From Cordia subcordata (lineage: Eukaryota > Streptophyta > Magnoliopsida > Boraginales > Cordiaceae): a stretch of 64,000 bases of DNA. The stretch spans positions 7,737,001 through 7,801,000 of the forward strand of contig JAPTOF010000024.1 of NCBI GenBank assembly GCA_028554755.1, given 5' to 3'. Positions 9,805-22,936 of this stretch are shown here, piece after piece (the first letter of the stretch is position 1; every line of letters begins with the position of its first letter). The notes beneath the pieces are model-generated. The model was not told the DNA's origin. It saw nothing but the letters and a program-made list of their open reading frames with translations, and searched no databases. The position numbers and the translations under genes were made by a program.

Positions 9805-12555
9805 CGTTAGTTAGGTGAAGAATCATGGCTAAAATGGCATCTCAGTCGTGCTATTTCAAGAAACCATCATTACTGTAGTAGGTGTGTTGGATTGTGAAAT
9901 GCACGGGAAAAATAAGACGCCTTGGTTGTAAGAACTTGGAGTCCCAAGAAAATGCCTAAGTAAACAACTTGATGATCTAGAAAGCATTTAGTAACATCCC
10001 AATGCGGTATGTCCTTAAATGGGGGCTAATGATATGGGATCGGCTAGAGCAGTCAAGGTGATTGAGAACATTTAGACGAAAGTCTTCGGACAAGCCCCGT
10101 TGATCAACTTGAAGAAACCCCCAATGGCATCCCCATTGCATTCGATAATTCCCAGTGGTCTTAGGAAGCAAGACAAGTGTTCTTAGCCACAAACTATAAA
10201 TAGGACCTCCTCATACCTAAATAAGGTAACTTTACTATTCCCATTATATTCTGTACATAAACTTTCCAAAAGAAGAAAACCTAACTTAGGCATTGGAGGC
10301 TCTTTGGCCGGTACCATATTGATGCCTAGTTTTACTATTTTGTGGCCTTCAAGTTCACCAAAAAAGACCATTGGAGTTTTATTTGATTCTTTGCAGGATT
10401 ATGTATAAATGATTGAAAGAATCTAAAGACTTTGTTTCACAAAATTATCTTTTTGTGGAAAACATTTTCATAGAAAAATGTTAGTTTTTAATGTTTAGTT
10501 GTCACATTAATAATGGGTCAAAAAATATTTTTTAATGTTTGATAGTTTCTTTCAGTGCAAAAATATGTTTGTCGTGTATTGAGTGCACATGTTCAACGTG
10601 TATGTATGTCTTTCGGGTATACTATGTCCACAGAGAGTGTGATGAAAAAATGTGTTTGTGCAATTTTTATAATGTGTAATATGTTTGAGTGTGTTGGAGT
10701 TAGAGTTAGTTGAAAACTATTGTTCAAGTCTTAACTTAAGAACTTCTTATTTTAAGAAAATGAGTTCCCCTTTTAATAATTAAAATCACTTTTTAATGAT
10801 TATTGATTTTTCATTGACTTTTTTCTTCTTTATGGGACCAAATACTAAAAAATTGAAAATTACTTCAAAGAGAGACACTTTCCACAAAATAAAAATAGCC
10901 TAAACATGAAATTTAAAAGCAACGGAATGAAACACGAAGTACAAAATAGAAATTGTGGTAATAAATAATCGTAAAAAAATTTATATAAATAAGATATATG
11001 ATATAATATGGGGATGTTGGTAATTATGCAATAAAAGAAGCTTGCCTCAAGAACCATATTTTAGATTGTTTATATGGACTATTGTTTGCTTGGAAAAATT
11101 TCTCCAAGGCCAAACACACTGGCCATAGATTTGACATAACATTGAATTTCTTAAATGATGACACCACCAAGCCATGGGCTATTTTTAGCTAATTGATGTC
11201 TGCACAAAACAACTTCGAAGTGATTCTTTTCTTGTCTCAAACTTGATCCAAAGACTTGTTTGGCATGGTATGTCCTACCTTCTTGCTTGACTAATAGTGT
11301 GTTTCTCTAGTAGGTCGCTTTTCACACAACTTCTTCATCTTGGATTCAACTAAACACTTTTGGACAACAATTCAAGTCATCGTTATCTTTTCTAATCAAT
11401 TGACTATATGCAAGTATAGCATGGTACGACAATAGTCAATGGTGTGCAAATAGTATGGTACATCAATAATCAACGGTGTGCAAGTCTAGCGTTGCACATC
11501 AAAGGCTTATTGGATTGGCATACAAGTGAAAGGTTTGTAATTTTATTGTGATTTATTTGAGCTAAGGGGCCATGATAATAATTTCCTCCTGTGCTTTTGG
11601 TAGATTTCTGGGATTGCAATTACGATTAACCTACTTTTAAATTAGAGTTATGGCTAAAGAAATTAAGATAATCTATGATAACTAAAACAAAAATAAATAA
11701 ATCGAATGAAAGTGTGATGGTTCTAGGCCTTTTTGTTTGATGATTCCAGCTAGCTTTTAAACTTGAAGTACCACAAAAAATCTCAAATTTCTCCATGACT
11801 CTTGGAAATTCAAATGATGTGTAAATCTTCTTCGATTTAGTCGCTAAACAATCTCCTTATTTTCCTCATTTGGTTGTTTTTCCAATTTATTATTTTGTCA
11901 ATGGCTTTGACTACACCACGTGTATGCAAATCTTTATACTAAGGTTCTTGTCATCTATATGGTTTAGGGATGCAAAGTTTGGGTGCAAACAATGCCCTCA
12001 TTAGTTGGCCAAATGACACAGTGAGACTTTGAATGCCTTATCCTTTCAAAATACAACCATATGCTTGCATCTGGACCATTCATCCTAGGAAAACTGTGTA
12101 GTAAGGACCATCATATGGGATATATCTACACAAGGATTGTCATGCTTTAATGCACCAATATCTTAGTAAGCCATACTTTTCTTTATTCAATCTCCAGATG
12201 CCATATGTCCATGCATCAAATACTTTTAAGGCTCATTCCTTGAGAATTTGATTATAGGCAAATGAATTGTCATCTCATACTCTACATTCCCCCCTTCTCT
12301 TAACACTGTAGTCATTATGGCTACTGAAGTCACAAGCTAAGAACTATCACAAAACACTCATTCAAAATCCCCATATCAATGCAAGTTGTCATTTACACCT
12401 TCTACTTCTCATTCTAAAATTCTTGCAACAAAAACCCTAACGTAAAGAAAGACCTTAATAGCCATGTCACAAAAGAAAACCCTTAGTCATCCTTAGGCAT
12501 ACCTTTTAATCGTGATTCTACAAAGAATCAGATAAAGTATTTGTGGGCTTTATAT
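9805..12555. other. Unassigned 2.75-kb segment between two element clusters
   Basis: AT-rich, with no credible coding frame, LTR or tail signal that I can identify. Short open frames exist on the minus strand (for example 10371-10183) but show no motif. It holds one small tandem repeat (11409-11503). It could be old element remains or original host sequence. Confidence 0.5.
11409..11503. repeat. Three imperfect copies of a roughly 35-bp unit
   Basis: Units start TGCAAG or TGCAAAT at 11409, 11445 and 11479. Each contains a version of TAGCATGGTACGACAA, and the first two also carry AGTCAATGGTG. Confidence 0.6.
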
Positions 12556-13781
12556 TGATATTAACTTATGTTTTGATGATGCAAATTATTAATGAGTTTA
12601 TATTTGATTGAATTGAATGCTTTAAAATGATAATATCCCTTGTGAGACTATTACATAAGTTAATTGGCAAGGGGGTTCATTTGAAGCTGGAAGTGGTCAA
12701 TATCTATCTGGCTTGAAGTCTATACAAGATTGGATGGCATGCATGAAGAGTTCAAGATTGGTTGTGAAAAAGAAGAGGAGTTATGAAGGGAGATGAGGCG
12801 ATATAAGGAGTACCGACTAATTCTTCTTTGTGTTTAGCCTTAGAAAACATCTTATAGCTCTCAATGACATGATTTTCTTGAACTATTCATTGCATAAGTG
12901 TTTTTCAATCTTGTTTTTAATGGTTGAAAATGTCTTTGAAGTGTTTCTAACTTTGCTTATTTCCTTAAATCTTCAAGACACTTGAATAACATGTTTTTGA
13001 TTTTAATAGTGCTTATTTCAACTCTCTTTGAAGTGACTTTATCTTGCAAAACACACTTGCCCTTTCAAAGAGTTTGTAAAACATGTTTGCAGTTTGAAAT
13101 AGGTACTTTTTGGACCAACTGGTTGATGTCTCTCTAGAGTGCAAGTCCCACAAGTACACAGATCATGGAGTATAGTGTGTGCAAGAACGGGTGTCAAACC
13201 ATAGGGAGGCTATTTTGTAAGATGGATTCTATGTGTGTGTGTCCTAGAATGTGCTTAAATGAAAACCTAGACTAACCATTTTTTGGATTATTTTGAATTT
13301 ATAGGAGCTCTAGCTAAAGAAAATAAAACTATAATAAGAGAATGGAAAGTGGAAAAACAAACTTCCCAGTGGGAACTTAACAAATGGAATGGTTTAGGGT
13401 GATTTTTGGTTGCTAATCGGTGATTCTAGACTCAAATGCTGTGGGATTACAGGGGATGGCTTAATTATCGATTGCTTTTAACTAGGTTGCTAACTAGTGT
13501 GCTAATTTCTCCCTAGGACTTGGTATGGGTCAGTCCTTAGGCGGGGCCTCCTAGAACTACGACGTCGTCCTTATGACCTAGGGCCTTAGGAGTGACTAAC
13601 TAGCTTTCTAGGTAACCTAGAGTGAGCCTACCCTAGTACCTAAACTGTTGGTGTCACTAAGGTCAACTAAACCTACCCAAACACCTATTAGCTAGATTTA
13701 AAGCTAAAGGGGATTCGAACTAAGCTAGTCCTTAGTCATGCACTATCATTCTAAGGTTCACAATAGTGGGATGATGTCTAA

Positions 13782-15651
13782 TGATGTGTTGTGATTTTGT
13801 GTGTGTTTGCATTGTCATTTACTTATATTTTAGAGGTGCTGAGTGCTCATAATGATGTATTAGTGTAGTGCTTTTGATAGGAATAGGCCTAAGCGTGAAC
13901 AAATGTGCATATTGAGTTTAAGAGATAAATTGCTACACTAATTGCTTGTTTCAATGATTTAGGTGAACTTTGGGTTAAGATCAAGATTGGATGATGAAAG
14001 GTGATGAAGATGGGAAATGCACGGGCCTAAGAGAGAAGACCAAAGGCCGAAAAGATAAAGAATAAAGGAATAAAGTCAGCCGGACGACCAAGGAAGAAGA
14101 GCCAGAGAGGTGCCAAAAACAGCCGGACGACCCCCCTTCCAGAGCCGGTCGACCGGCCACTCCAGAGAGCATCATTAAAAAGCCGGTCGAGTACTCTAGA
14201 GGCCGGTCGACCTAGACGGTCGACCGGCAATTTGCTGAGAACCTATAAATAGGGCTCGATTCTACAGAAAAAAAGGAGAGAATTTTTGAGAGGTTCACAC
14301 ACACTTCACACCAAGAATTCTCACACACTTAACCCTATATCCCACCCACTTCACACACACTTTTCACACATTTCTCACTAAGAACCAAGCTTGATTTGGA
14401 GGGTTCAAACATTTTGGAATCAAGTTTGCGCAAAAGCTTTGTACAAGATTAGCTAGGATGAAAGGGAAGCTTCATTATCTCTCTTTCATTCTATTTCCTA
14501 TTATGATTGAGTAGACTTGTGTAGGGTGATTTAACTTATGTAATGGGTTAATTATATACTTTTATGATATGGGATATGATGGCTGAATATATATACATGT
14601 TGCGAATTGTCTTGTTTAAATGAGTATTTTCTCATTCATGTCTAAGTGTTTGATAAAATGCCTAGATGAATAACATGTGTATAAATTGAAGTTTGTTTGT
14701 TACTAAACACATCTAATCCATGTTATAATCATGTCTATGTGTTTATATGTGGATGCTATGAAGTGGGTAATGCTTTTATTCATGACTATATGTATATTTG
14801 CATGCCTAGTAACGAGCATAACTTCAATATCGCTTACGTGTTGGTTGTTAATTATTTCTAATGGTGCGAACTGAACATGACAATGTTTGGTAGTTGAATA
14901 GGTTTCGTTATTCACATGCACCTTGGCCTTGAACATGTATGAACGCGCTAGCAAGTCAAATCCTGCTGTAGTGACCTTAGAATGACGAAGTATAACTTAC
15001 GGCTAGTCTAGGCTGAGTCTCCTTTGGCTTTAAATCCAGCCAATAGGTTTCCGGATAGGTTTAGTCGACCTTAGCAACACTAGGTCTTGGCTTTAAATCC
15101 AGCCAAAGGTTTAGGTACTAAGGTAGGTTCATTCTAAGCCACCTAGGAAGTTAGTTAGTCACTCTTGAGGCCCTAGGTCATAAGGACCACGCCGTAGCTC
15201 TAGGAGGCACCGCCTAGGGACGGACCCGCACCGAGTCCTAGGGGGAAATTAGGACACTAACTAACAACCTGGTTAAGAGCACTCATGATAGTTAGCCATC
15301 ATCCCTTAATCCCATAGCATTTGAGTATAGAATTACCCATTCATAAGTCAAAGTCACCCTAATCCCTTCTCAAGTGTTAGTTCCCTCTTGACCAACTTGT
15401 GTTTCCATTTTTCATATTCATAGTTTAGTTTTTATTTTCCTTTACTTAGAGCTCCCGATAATCCAAAAACCCCAAAAGGAAATATACCTAGTTTAGATCT
15501 TTCTTTTTGGCACTTTTTAGAACACCAAGCATAGAATTCACCCACATTATTCACGCCTCCCTGTGGTTCGACACCCGTACTTGTACACACTATATTGCAC
15601 GATCCGTACGCTTGCGGGTCTTTTAGAGCTTGCACTCGAAAGACGACACCA
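13782..15651 (+). repeat. Solo LTR, plus strand, nested in the minus-strand LTR
   Basis: 1870 bp from TGATGTGTTG to ACACCA, bounded by a perfect 5-bp duplication TCTAA (13777-13781 and 15652-15656). A near copy of the same length lies at 30611-32480. U3 carries a cluster of GGTCGACC palindromes (14126-14228) just before a TATA box (14244-14250). The transcribed part holds hairpins at 15024-15043, 15087-15106, 15200-15217 and 15601-15620. Confidence 0.93.
14244..14250 (+). promoter_or_regulatory. TATA box of the solo LTR
   Basis: TATAAAT in the context ACCTATAAATAGGGC. The same context occurs at 31084-31090 in the sister LTR. It follows a GC-rich palindrome cluster that ends about 16 bases upstream. 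Confidence 0.65.
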
Positions 15652-16839
15652 TCTAATAAGTGCAATCCTATATGTTTTAAGGCAAGGTGTTGTGAATATG
15701 TCAACCTATTCACTATCAAGACATTACTGTGTTTGATTTACATTATTATAAGCAAGTAGGTACCAATATGTAAGCAAGATTGGAAGTGTATTCACTGTAA
15801 AGTATGCTTATACTCACATAGACATGAACATAGCAAACCCACTTCATACAATCCATAAATAAACACATAGACATGCATATTAGATGGAGTAGAGTTGTTC
15901 TATAGCAAATAAACTCCAATTTATACACATAGTACTCATCTAGGCATTCAATCAAACATATAGACGTGTATTGAGTAAAAGCCATTAATATGAAGAACAA
16001 AGTATGTATATATATAAGCCATGAAATCCCATAACATAGACTATAAAATTAGTTCATTACACAATCTAAATCACCCTAACCTAATCTACTCAGCCATAAA
16101 TGAAAATAGGATGAAAAAGAGATTATGAAACTTCCCTTCCATCCTAGCTATCCTTGTACAAAATTTGAGTAAGTCCTCACTCCAAAGTTGTTAAATCCCT
16201 CTAAACAAGCCTAAATCCAAGTGGGAAATGTGTGAGAAGGTGTATGTGAGGTGGGTGAGAATTAGGATTAAGTATGTGAAAAATGGGTGTAAAGTCTATG
16301 TGAGTTGATCTATATCTATAAAGTGATAATAGCAGGCCCTATTTATAGCCTTCAGCATCGCTACCGGCTGGCTTAACCATTGACCGGCTGGGGGGGTTAG
16401 TCGACTTAAAAGTGGGGTACACTGGAATTACGGTCAGCCGGTAAGCTCAACCATAGGCCTTTCTTCTCTAGAATTACTAGCTAACCTAGCCGGTCAGCCG
16501 GTTTATCTTGAGGTCTTTATTTTTCATCTTATTTGTTTTTGACTTCTTTCTTACGACCTATACACCTTTGGTCTTCATCACCCTTCTTCATATGAGCTCA
16601 GCAACAAACTCGAAATCACCTCACTTATTGAGAATAAGCTATTAGTGTAACGTTTACCTCTTAAACTCAACTATGTACAATTACTTCGCTTAAGCCTATC
16701 TCTAGCATAAGTACTATACTAATGCATCTATTAAAGCTCAAAACACTTCTAAAATATAAGCAATTAGCAATGCAAACACACATAAAAACACAACACATCA
16801 CCGGTCACCATAGCCGATCGATCCACTAGTCTAGGAGGA

Positions 16840-17360
16840 TGATATGCTTCAATTTGATCTGTGCTTGTATTACATTTTCTATATATTCTAGAGGTGTTAC
16901 GAGCTTAAATAGTTACATTAGTGCAATGATCTCTGTAGTCACTTCAGAGAGCATTACTGAATTGCCGGATGACCACTCTCCTCAGCCAGTCGATTGGTGG
17001 TCCAAAGAGCAGCATTAATTTGTTGGTCGCCCATGCCTTAGAGCTGATCGGTAGGCAGCACGCTGAAGACTATAAACAGGACCTAATTTTTCTATTTTTT
17101 TTATCATCCATAGACATACACACACACACATACACTTCACACCCACTTTACACACACTAAACTCTACTTCACCCATCTCAAACATACATACTAATACATA
17201 TACTTGTTTAGGTCTAAGCTCTTTTGGAGGATTTTAACAACATTTGGTGAGGGATTTTCAGGTTTGTACAAGAACAAGCTAGGATAGAAGGAGAGTTTCC
17301 TCAACACTCTTTCATCTTATTTACTTTAATGTTTGAGCAGATTAGATTAGGGTGACTAAG
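16840..17360 (+). repeat. Truncated 5' LTR of the Athila-like element
   Basis: Starts TGATATGCTTCAATTTG and matches the start of the 3' LTR at 28243. It has lost about 240 bp near 16930 and everything after GTGACTAAGCTT. A TATA-like ACTATAAACAGG lies near 17072, followed by a short CA-rich run. Confidence 0.8.
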
Positions 17361-17369
17361 CTTCTTTAA

Positions 17370-20300
17370 GGATCTTTGTACTAGGAAGCGTCGAGCCTCG
17401 GTCATGTCTAAGAAGGTGAAGCTCACGAAGAAGCTAAGTAGCATTTATTCCTTGGGCCTTTCATCTAAGATGAGTAACCTAGAGTATTTACCATTCCTTA
17501 TATGATCCAAAAGACTCAGATTGACCATGCCTTGCTAGACTTAGGATCCAATGTGAACCTCATTCCCTACTCAGTCTACCAATGGCTAGATCTAGGAGAC
17601 TTGTCCCTATGCACATTACCCTTCAGCTAGTTGATAGGCTTGAGAAGAGCCCCAAGGGTGTAGTGGAAGATGTGCTAGTTTAGGTAGGAGAATTTGTGTA
17701 CCCTTTAGACTTCATAGTGTTATATATGGATTCGTATCACGATTCTAGACATTTTACACCCGTCCTTTTAAGTCTTCCCTTCCTTGCTACTACAGATGCT
17801 ATTATCCATTGTAGGTTAGGGTTATTGGAGATGAAATTTAGGAATTTGAGATTCATTATAAAAGTTGCCAAGGCAGCAAGTAGGGCTAGCGTAGGAGAAG
17901 AAAATGATAGAGAAGAGTTTTTTAGAGTTGATGTGATTGATTCTTGCATTGAGGATTTTGTAGAGAGGACCATGACTAATAACAAGGATTTGAGGAAATT
18001 TGAAAAGTTGTTGACTACCTTTGATTTGGAGACCTTAGAGCAAAAACTTGTAGCTCATTGATGTTGATGAGGTTGAGAATTCTTTGATTGATAAGTCACT
18101 TAAGGTTATTCCTTCTTCTGTTGATTCTAGTATTGTCCTCATTGATGTTGATGAGGTTGAGTCCCCCTTGGTTTAGCATAGTTCGTCCTTAGACCTAAAA
18201 TACTTTCCCAACCATTTGAAATATGCTTTCCTAGGCCCCAATGAGACCTTTTTGGTCATCATAGCTTCTATCTTTCTAGTGAGCATGAGGAGCATCTCTT
18301 AGAGATTTCTAGGAAACATAGGAAGGTTGTAGGGTAGAAAATTAATGATTTGAGATGTGTAGACCCTTCGGTGTGCATACATTATATTCATCTTGAGGAT
18401 GGAGTCGTTCCTTCTAGGGAAAAGCAAAGGAGGCTAAACCCATACATGAATGAGGCAGTTAAGAAAAAAATATTAACCAAGAAAAAAATATTAACCTTTT
18501 AGATGTAGGAATTATCTATCTGATCTCTAATAGTGAGTAGGTTAATGTGGTTCAAGTTGTCGCTAAGAAGTCTGGGATCACGATTGTAGAGAATGAGAGA
18601 AGAGAGCTTATCCCTACGCATACTTTCACAGTTTAGAGTGTCTGTATTGACTATAGAAAGCTCAACTCTAGACCTAGGAAGGGTCATTTCCCATTGCCTT
18701 TTCTAGATCAGATCTTAGATAAAGTAGTTGGGCATAGCTACTACTGCTTTCTAGATGGCTATTTCAGGTATAATCAAATCCTTGTGTTTTCTGAGAACTA
18801 GGAGAAAACCACATTTACTAGCCCTTATGGCACTTTTACCTATAGAAGATAGTCCTTCGGTCTCTATAATGTGCCAGTGATGTTTCAGAGATGTATGATG
18901 ACCATTTTTAGCGACATGATAGAGAACCATTTATAGATTTTCATGGATGACTTCTCGATCTTTGGTGGTAGCTTTGATAAGTGCCTTAGTCATCTCTTAT
19001 TAGTCTTGGACTGTTGTGTGGAGAAGAACTTAGTGTTGAGTTAGCAGAAGTCTCACCTCATGGTGCAGTGGGGGATAGTTTTAGGTCACATAGTTTCATC
19101 TAGTGACATTCAAGTTGACCCAGCTAAGGTACAATTGATTGAAAAGTTACCAGTCTCTAAGTGTGTCAAGGATGTTAGATCTTTTCTTGGGCATGCAGGA
19201 TTCTACTGTAGATTTATCAAAGAGTTTATCTATATTACACAACCCTTGTCTAGGCTCTTAGCACAAGATATCCCATTTGAGTTCAATGATGAGTGTGTTA
19301 AAGCCTTTGATAGGCTTAAATCATTGCTATCCTTCTTCCTGATCATCCAGCCACCTGACTAGAGTCTTCTATTCGAGGTTAAGTGTGATGCATCTGATTA
19401 TGCGATAAGAGCTAGTTTAGGTCAAAGGAGAGATAAGCTGCCCTATGTAAAACTAGTAAAACTCTTGATGAGGCTCAAAAGAGTTACACCACAAGGAAAA
19501 TGAGCTTCTAGCAGTTGTCTTCTCCCTTGACAAGTTGAGGTTGTACATCCTAGGATCCAAGGTGATTGTTTACATTGATCATGCGGCGTTGAGGTATTTG
19601 TTAACTAAAAAAGAGTCTAAGCCCTGCTTGATTAGATGGTTTCTCTTTCTTTAAGAGTTTGACATTGAAATGTGGGACAAGAAGAGTAGTGAGAACTTGG
19701 TAGTGGATCACCTTTCCCATCTTGTGAGTGAGTCTTCTAATTATCCATTCCTTTTTTGTGATTCCTTTCTAGACGAGTAATTGTTTGCTATCTCTCATCA
19801 CACACTGTGGTTTGCTCACATTGTCAATAATCTCACCACAGGGCATTTTCCCTCTCATTGGGAGAAAAGGGAGAGAGATAGAATCCTAGCACAAGTGAGA
19901 CATTTCTTTTGGGAGGATCCCTAGCTTTTTAAGGCATGTATAGGTCAAGTGATTTGTCGGTATGTGCCCGAGGACAAATTCGAGAGCATGTTGAGTATAT
20001 GTCACGGTGAGGGGTGTAGAGGGCATTTTAGTTGAAAGAAGACCGTCACGAAGGTTTTGTAAAGTGGATTCTTTTGGCTCATTCTTTACGGATGCCTAAG
20101 AGTATTGCAAAACATTTGTTACATGTCAGCAATTCAAGTCCATCTCTAGGAGAAACATAATGCCTTTGTCCTCTATTCTTCAATGTGAGTTATTTGACAT
20201 TTGGGGCACTGATTTCATAGGTCTATTCCCATCTTTCTTTGGGTACAAATACATTTTAGTGGCAATAGATTATGTGTTCAAATAGGTCGAGGCTATTCCC

Positions 20301-20448
20301 ACACACACTAATGACCATGGGATGGTGATGAAGTTCATTAAGGAGAACATTTTCTCTAGATGAAGTTTATTAGTGATGGTAGTTTGCACTTGAGGCCTTG
20401 TTGAGGATATATTCGGTCACTGATAAGGTTGTTACTCCTTATCACCCG
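17370..20448 (+). pseudogene. Decayed pol: protease, reverse transcriptase, RNase H, start of integrase
   Basis: Many stops and several frame changes, but the domain order is clear. The aspartic protease signature ALLDLGSNVNLIP has its aspartate codon at 17538-17540. Next comes an Athila-type linker with LKYAFLGPNET near 18215. Reverse transcriptase covers about 18420-19100, with CIDYRKLN, the active site FMDDFSIFG (FMDD at 18940-18951) and VLGHIVSS. After it come FLGHAGFY and KCDASDYAI. RNase H follows to about 19790. The integrase zinc region (CHGEGCRGHF near 20000) and core start (GTDFIG near 20210) follow. Motif style places it in the Athila/Tat branch of Ty3/gypsy. Gag is absent. The frame is cut at 20448 by the nested LTR and resumes at 26246. 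Confidence 0.88.
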
Positions 20449-21216
20449 TGATGTGTGTGATTTGTGTATATTTGTATATATTGTTTTCATACACTCTCTT
20501 GGGTGTCTTAAGGATAATTGAGAACATTTAGGGTTGCATTTGTGGACTTGTAGTCTTATTTGTGCATTTAAGTGTTAAAACGCATAAATGCTGCACTAAG
20601 TGTCTTATTTCGTGTTTTAGGTACATTTTGGGAGAAGCACATGAGCTTAAATTGATGATTATTTGATAATGGAGCAATGCTAAGGGTGTTTTAGATGTGA
20701 AGAAATCAAGAAAAGTGTATTTGGAGGTCTCCGGGAGAAGAGAAGAGCAACTGAGCTAGGCTGAGCATGAAAGGAGCAAAGATTGGATGCTTTCTACTTA
20801 AGGTTGGTCACACCCCATCCTAGGGCTGGTCAACCGGCCCTACTTCTGACCTAGATCAAAGAGTTCCACAAATTTGGCCAGACTCAGTTAAATTTAGGCT
20901 GGAAGACCGCCCCGGCGACTGACTTTTGTAGCGAAAAAGACATATTTAGGGCTTTTGGCTTATTTTGAGAAGAGGAACCTAATAATCTCTCACGTCCATT
21001 AGCTCTAACCCTTTTCCCACTTCAATTAACACCCAAAACCACCATTTAAACCATATACCAAGCTAAGACTGAAACATCTAACAAGGATTTAGAGGGCTTG
21101 TACGGATTTAGACGTAAAGTTTAGGGGAGTACTTCTTGTTCTCTTTCTATTTTGTACATATGTTGCTAGATTAGGTAGGATCAAGGAAATCCTCTCTCTT
21201 CTCTCTTTCCTCTTTT

Positions 21217-22863
21217 TTGTGAAGTAAGTAAGGATATCATTAAAAGTGAAAGAACTTACAAAGAGAACAAAAGAGTTCAGCCCTTATACAAGAATTTATT
21301 CTAATTTCTATGATTTACAAATGGCTTTGTTTAAACAAGTGGAAGTGAACTTTTTCCCAAAAATACATTTGATTCGGACTTCATTATAGAAGATTTGGTC
21401 TTCGGTTTTTGCATTCATGCTAAAAACTCGGCTATTTCTTTCCTTCCATATATGATAGATGGTGGCTTCCAAATAGTGCTTCATAATAGTTGCCTTCAAA
21501 TGCTTCTCGAGTGCAAATGGAGTGAGAAAATCCACAATCTTATCCTATGCAAACAATGGCTCTTTGATAAGAATGCGTTGCAAGCCCTTCTTCCAGATTC
21601 TTCTTGTGAAGCTACATTCAAAAAATAGGTGGTCTCTAGTTTCACATCCCAAATTTCAAAAGGAGCAAGTGGGGTTAATATTGATTCCCCAATGAAGGAT
21701 CCAAAACTTTGTGTTCAGCGTATCTAAGAAAGTAAGCCAACAAACAAAAGCATGCCTAGGCGAATGTCCTTTGAACCAAACAATATCGTGCCAATTGACC
21801 TTATCTTCCTTGATTCTAATAAACTCCCATGTGTGTTTAAAGGAGAATTCACCATTTGGAGATAATTTCCAGCAAAAGGAATTAGATTTTTTTTCAAGTT
21901 GGAAGGTAGGTGCATTGAAATAGGAGAGGTAAGAAGGCTAACTCCATCTATTTTGAGTGCAGACATCACTAACCTTTGCAAAGAAAGGAGGATGGAGAAA
22001 GATGTAATGCCAAGATGATCCAAGATTGCCCTCCGGGTGCCAAGTGTCTAGCCAAAAATGAGTATCCTTGCCATTTCCAACAATATGTTTGATGTTTCCT
22101 TGAGCAATATTGCGACATTTGATCAAACTCTTCATTATCCAACTATGATCATTTGGAATGATGTAGGTCCAAATGGAACCATCCTTAATGTAATTCTTAT
22201 GAACCCAGGATCTCCAAAGTGTATCCCTGAATGCATACATTCTCCAAAAAAAATTTTGCATGAAGGTTTCATTAATTTCTAGAATTCTTCTAATTCCAAG
22301 ACCCCCTTCTTCATGTGGCAACCAAATATCTTTCCAAGCAAACTTTTGCTCCAGTGTCTCTCCAAAGGAAGGCTTTAAACTTCTTTTCATTTGTTCCAAT
22401 GACCCCTTTGGGGATGAGAAAAACACTAGCCCAATATGAACAGATTTGGTTAAGAGTAGATTTGACGAGAAGTAACCTTCCAGCAAATAATAACCATTTT
22501 GTTGTCCAATGCTCAATCTTCTTTGTGATCTTTTCCAAAAGAGGATAGCAATCGGCCTTACGAAGTTTCCTAATTACAAGAGGAACACCCAAGTAATGGA
22601 AGGGGTGATTACTTTCCTTGATCTCAAGCTTATCAAGGATTGGATTTTTCCTATCCAAAGGAACACCTCCAAAGAACACATCACTCTTGTCTTTGCTGAT
22701 CTTTAAGCCTGAGAGAGAATGGTAAGCATTGAGCATATTCATAATGCATTCAAGAGAACTAATATTTCCTTTTTAAAAGATAAGGAGGTCATCCATAAAA
22801 CAAAGATGGTTAAGCTTCATATTGCCACATTTGGGATGAAATTGAAACCTATCTTCTTTCCCT
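21217..22863 (-). mobile_element. 5'-truncated L1-type LINE, ORF2 C-terminal half
   Basis: Inserted in reverse with a 15-bp duplication TCTCTTTCCTCTTTT (21202-21216 and 22864-22878). The minus strand holds decayed ORF2. The reverse transcriptase active site FMDDLLIF lies near 22790. A thumb-like region (HYLGVPL, LRKADCYPLLEKI) covers 22742-22430. A WxDTWHPEG region lies near 22050, and the zinc-binding zf-RVT part (PTCSF, CETRDHLFFEC) near 21700-21620. Stops and frame changes occur throughout. The poly(A), as T on the plus strand, merges with the left duplication. Confidence 0.88.
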
Positions 22864-22936
22864 TCTCTTTCCTCTTTTGGTTTAACTGTGTTTGACTACC
22901 ATCTTCTTCCCCCTCTTTTCTAATTTTCTTTTCATC

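Larger units (their letters stand above)
13124..16800 (-). repeat. Solo LTR (Tat/Athila-like), minus strand, interrupted by another solo LTR
   Basis: On the minus strand it starts TGATGTGTTGTG at 16800 and runs to 13124, with an LTR inserted at 13782-15651. Without the insert it is about 1.8 kb and resembles the LTRs at 28243-30111 and 30611-32480. The flanks CTGGT (13119-13123) and CCGGT (16801-16805) fit a target duplication with one change. No internal region is attached, as expected after LTR-LTR recombination. Confidence 0.75.

Noticed and set aside
15560..15580. tRNA-derived SINE suggested by a GGTTCGAC box-B-like motif
   Set aside because: The motif is part of the U5 sequence conserved among these LTRs; there is no box A or tRNA-like body.
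17696..18061. Stand-alone host gene of 121 codons
   Set aside because: It is in register with the decayed Athila-like pol, between the protease and reverse transcriptase regions.
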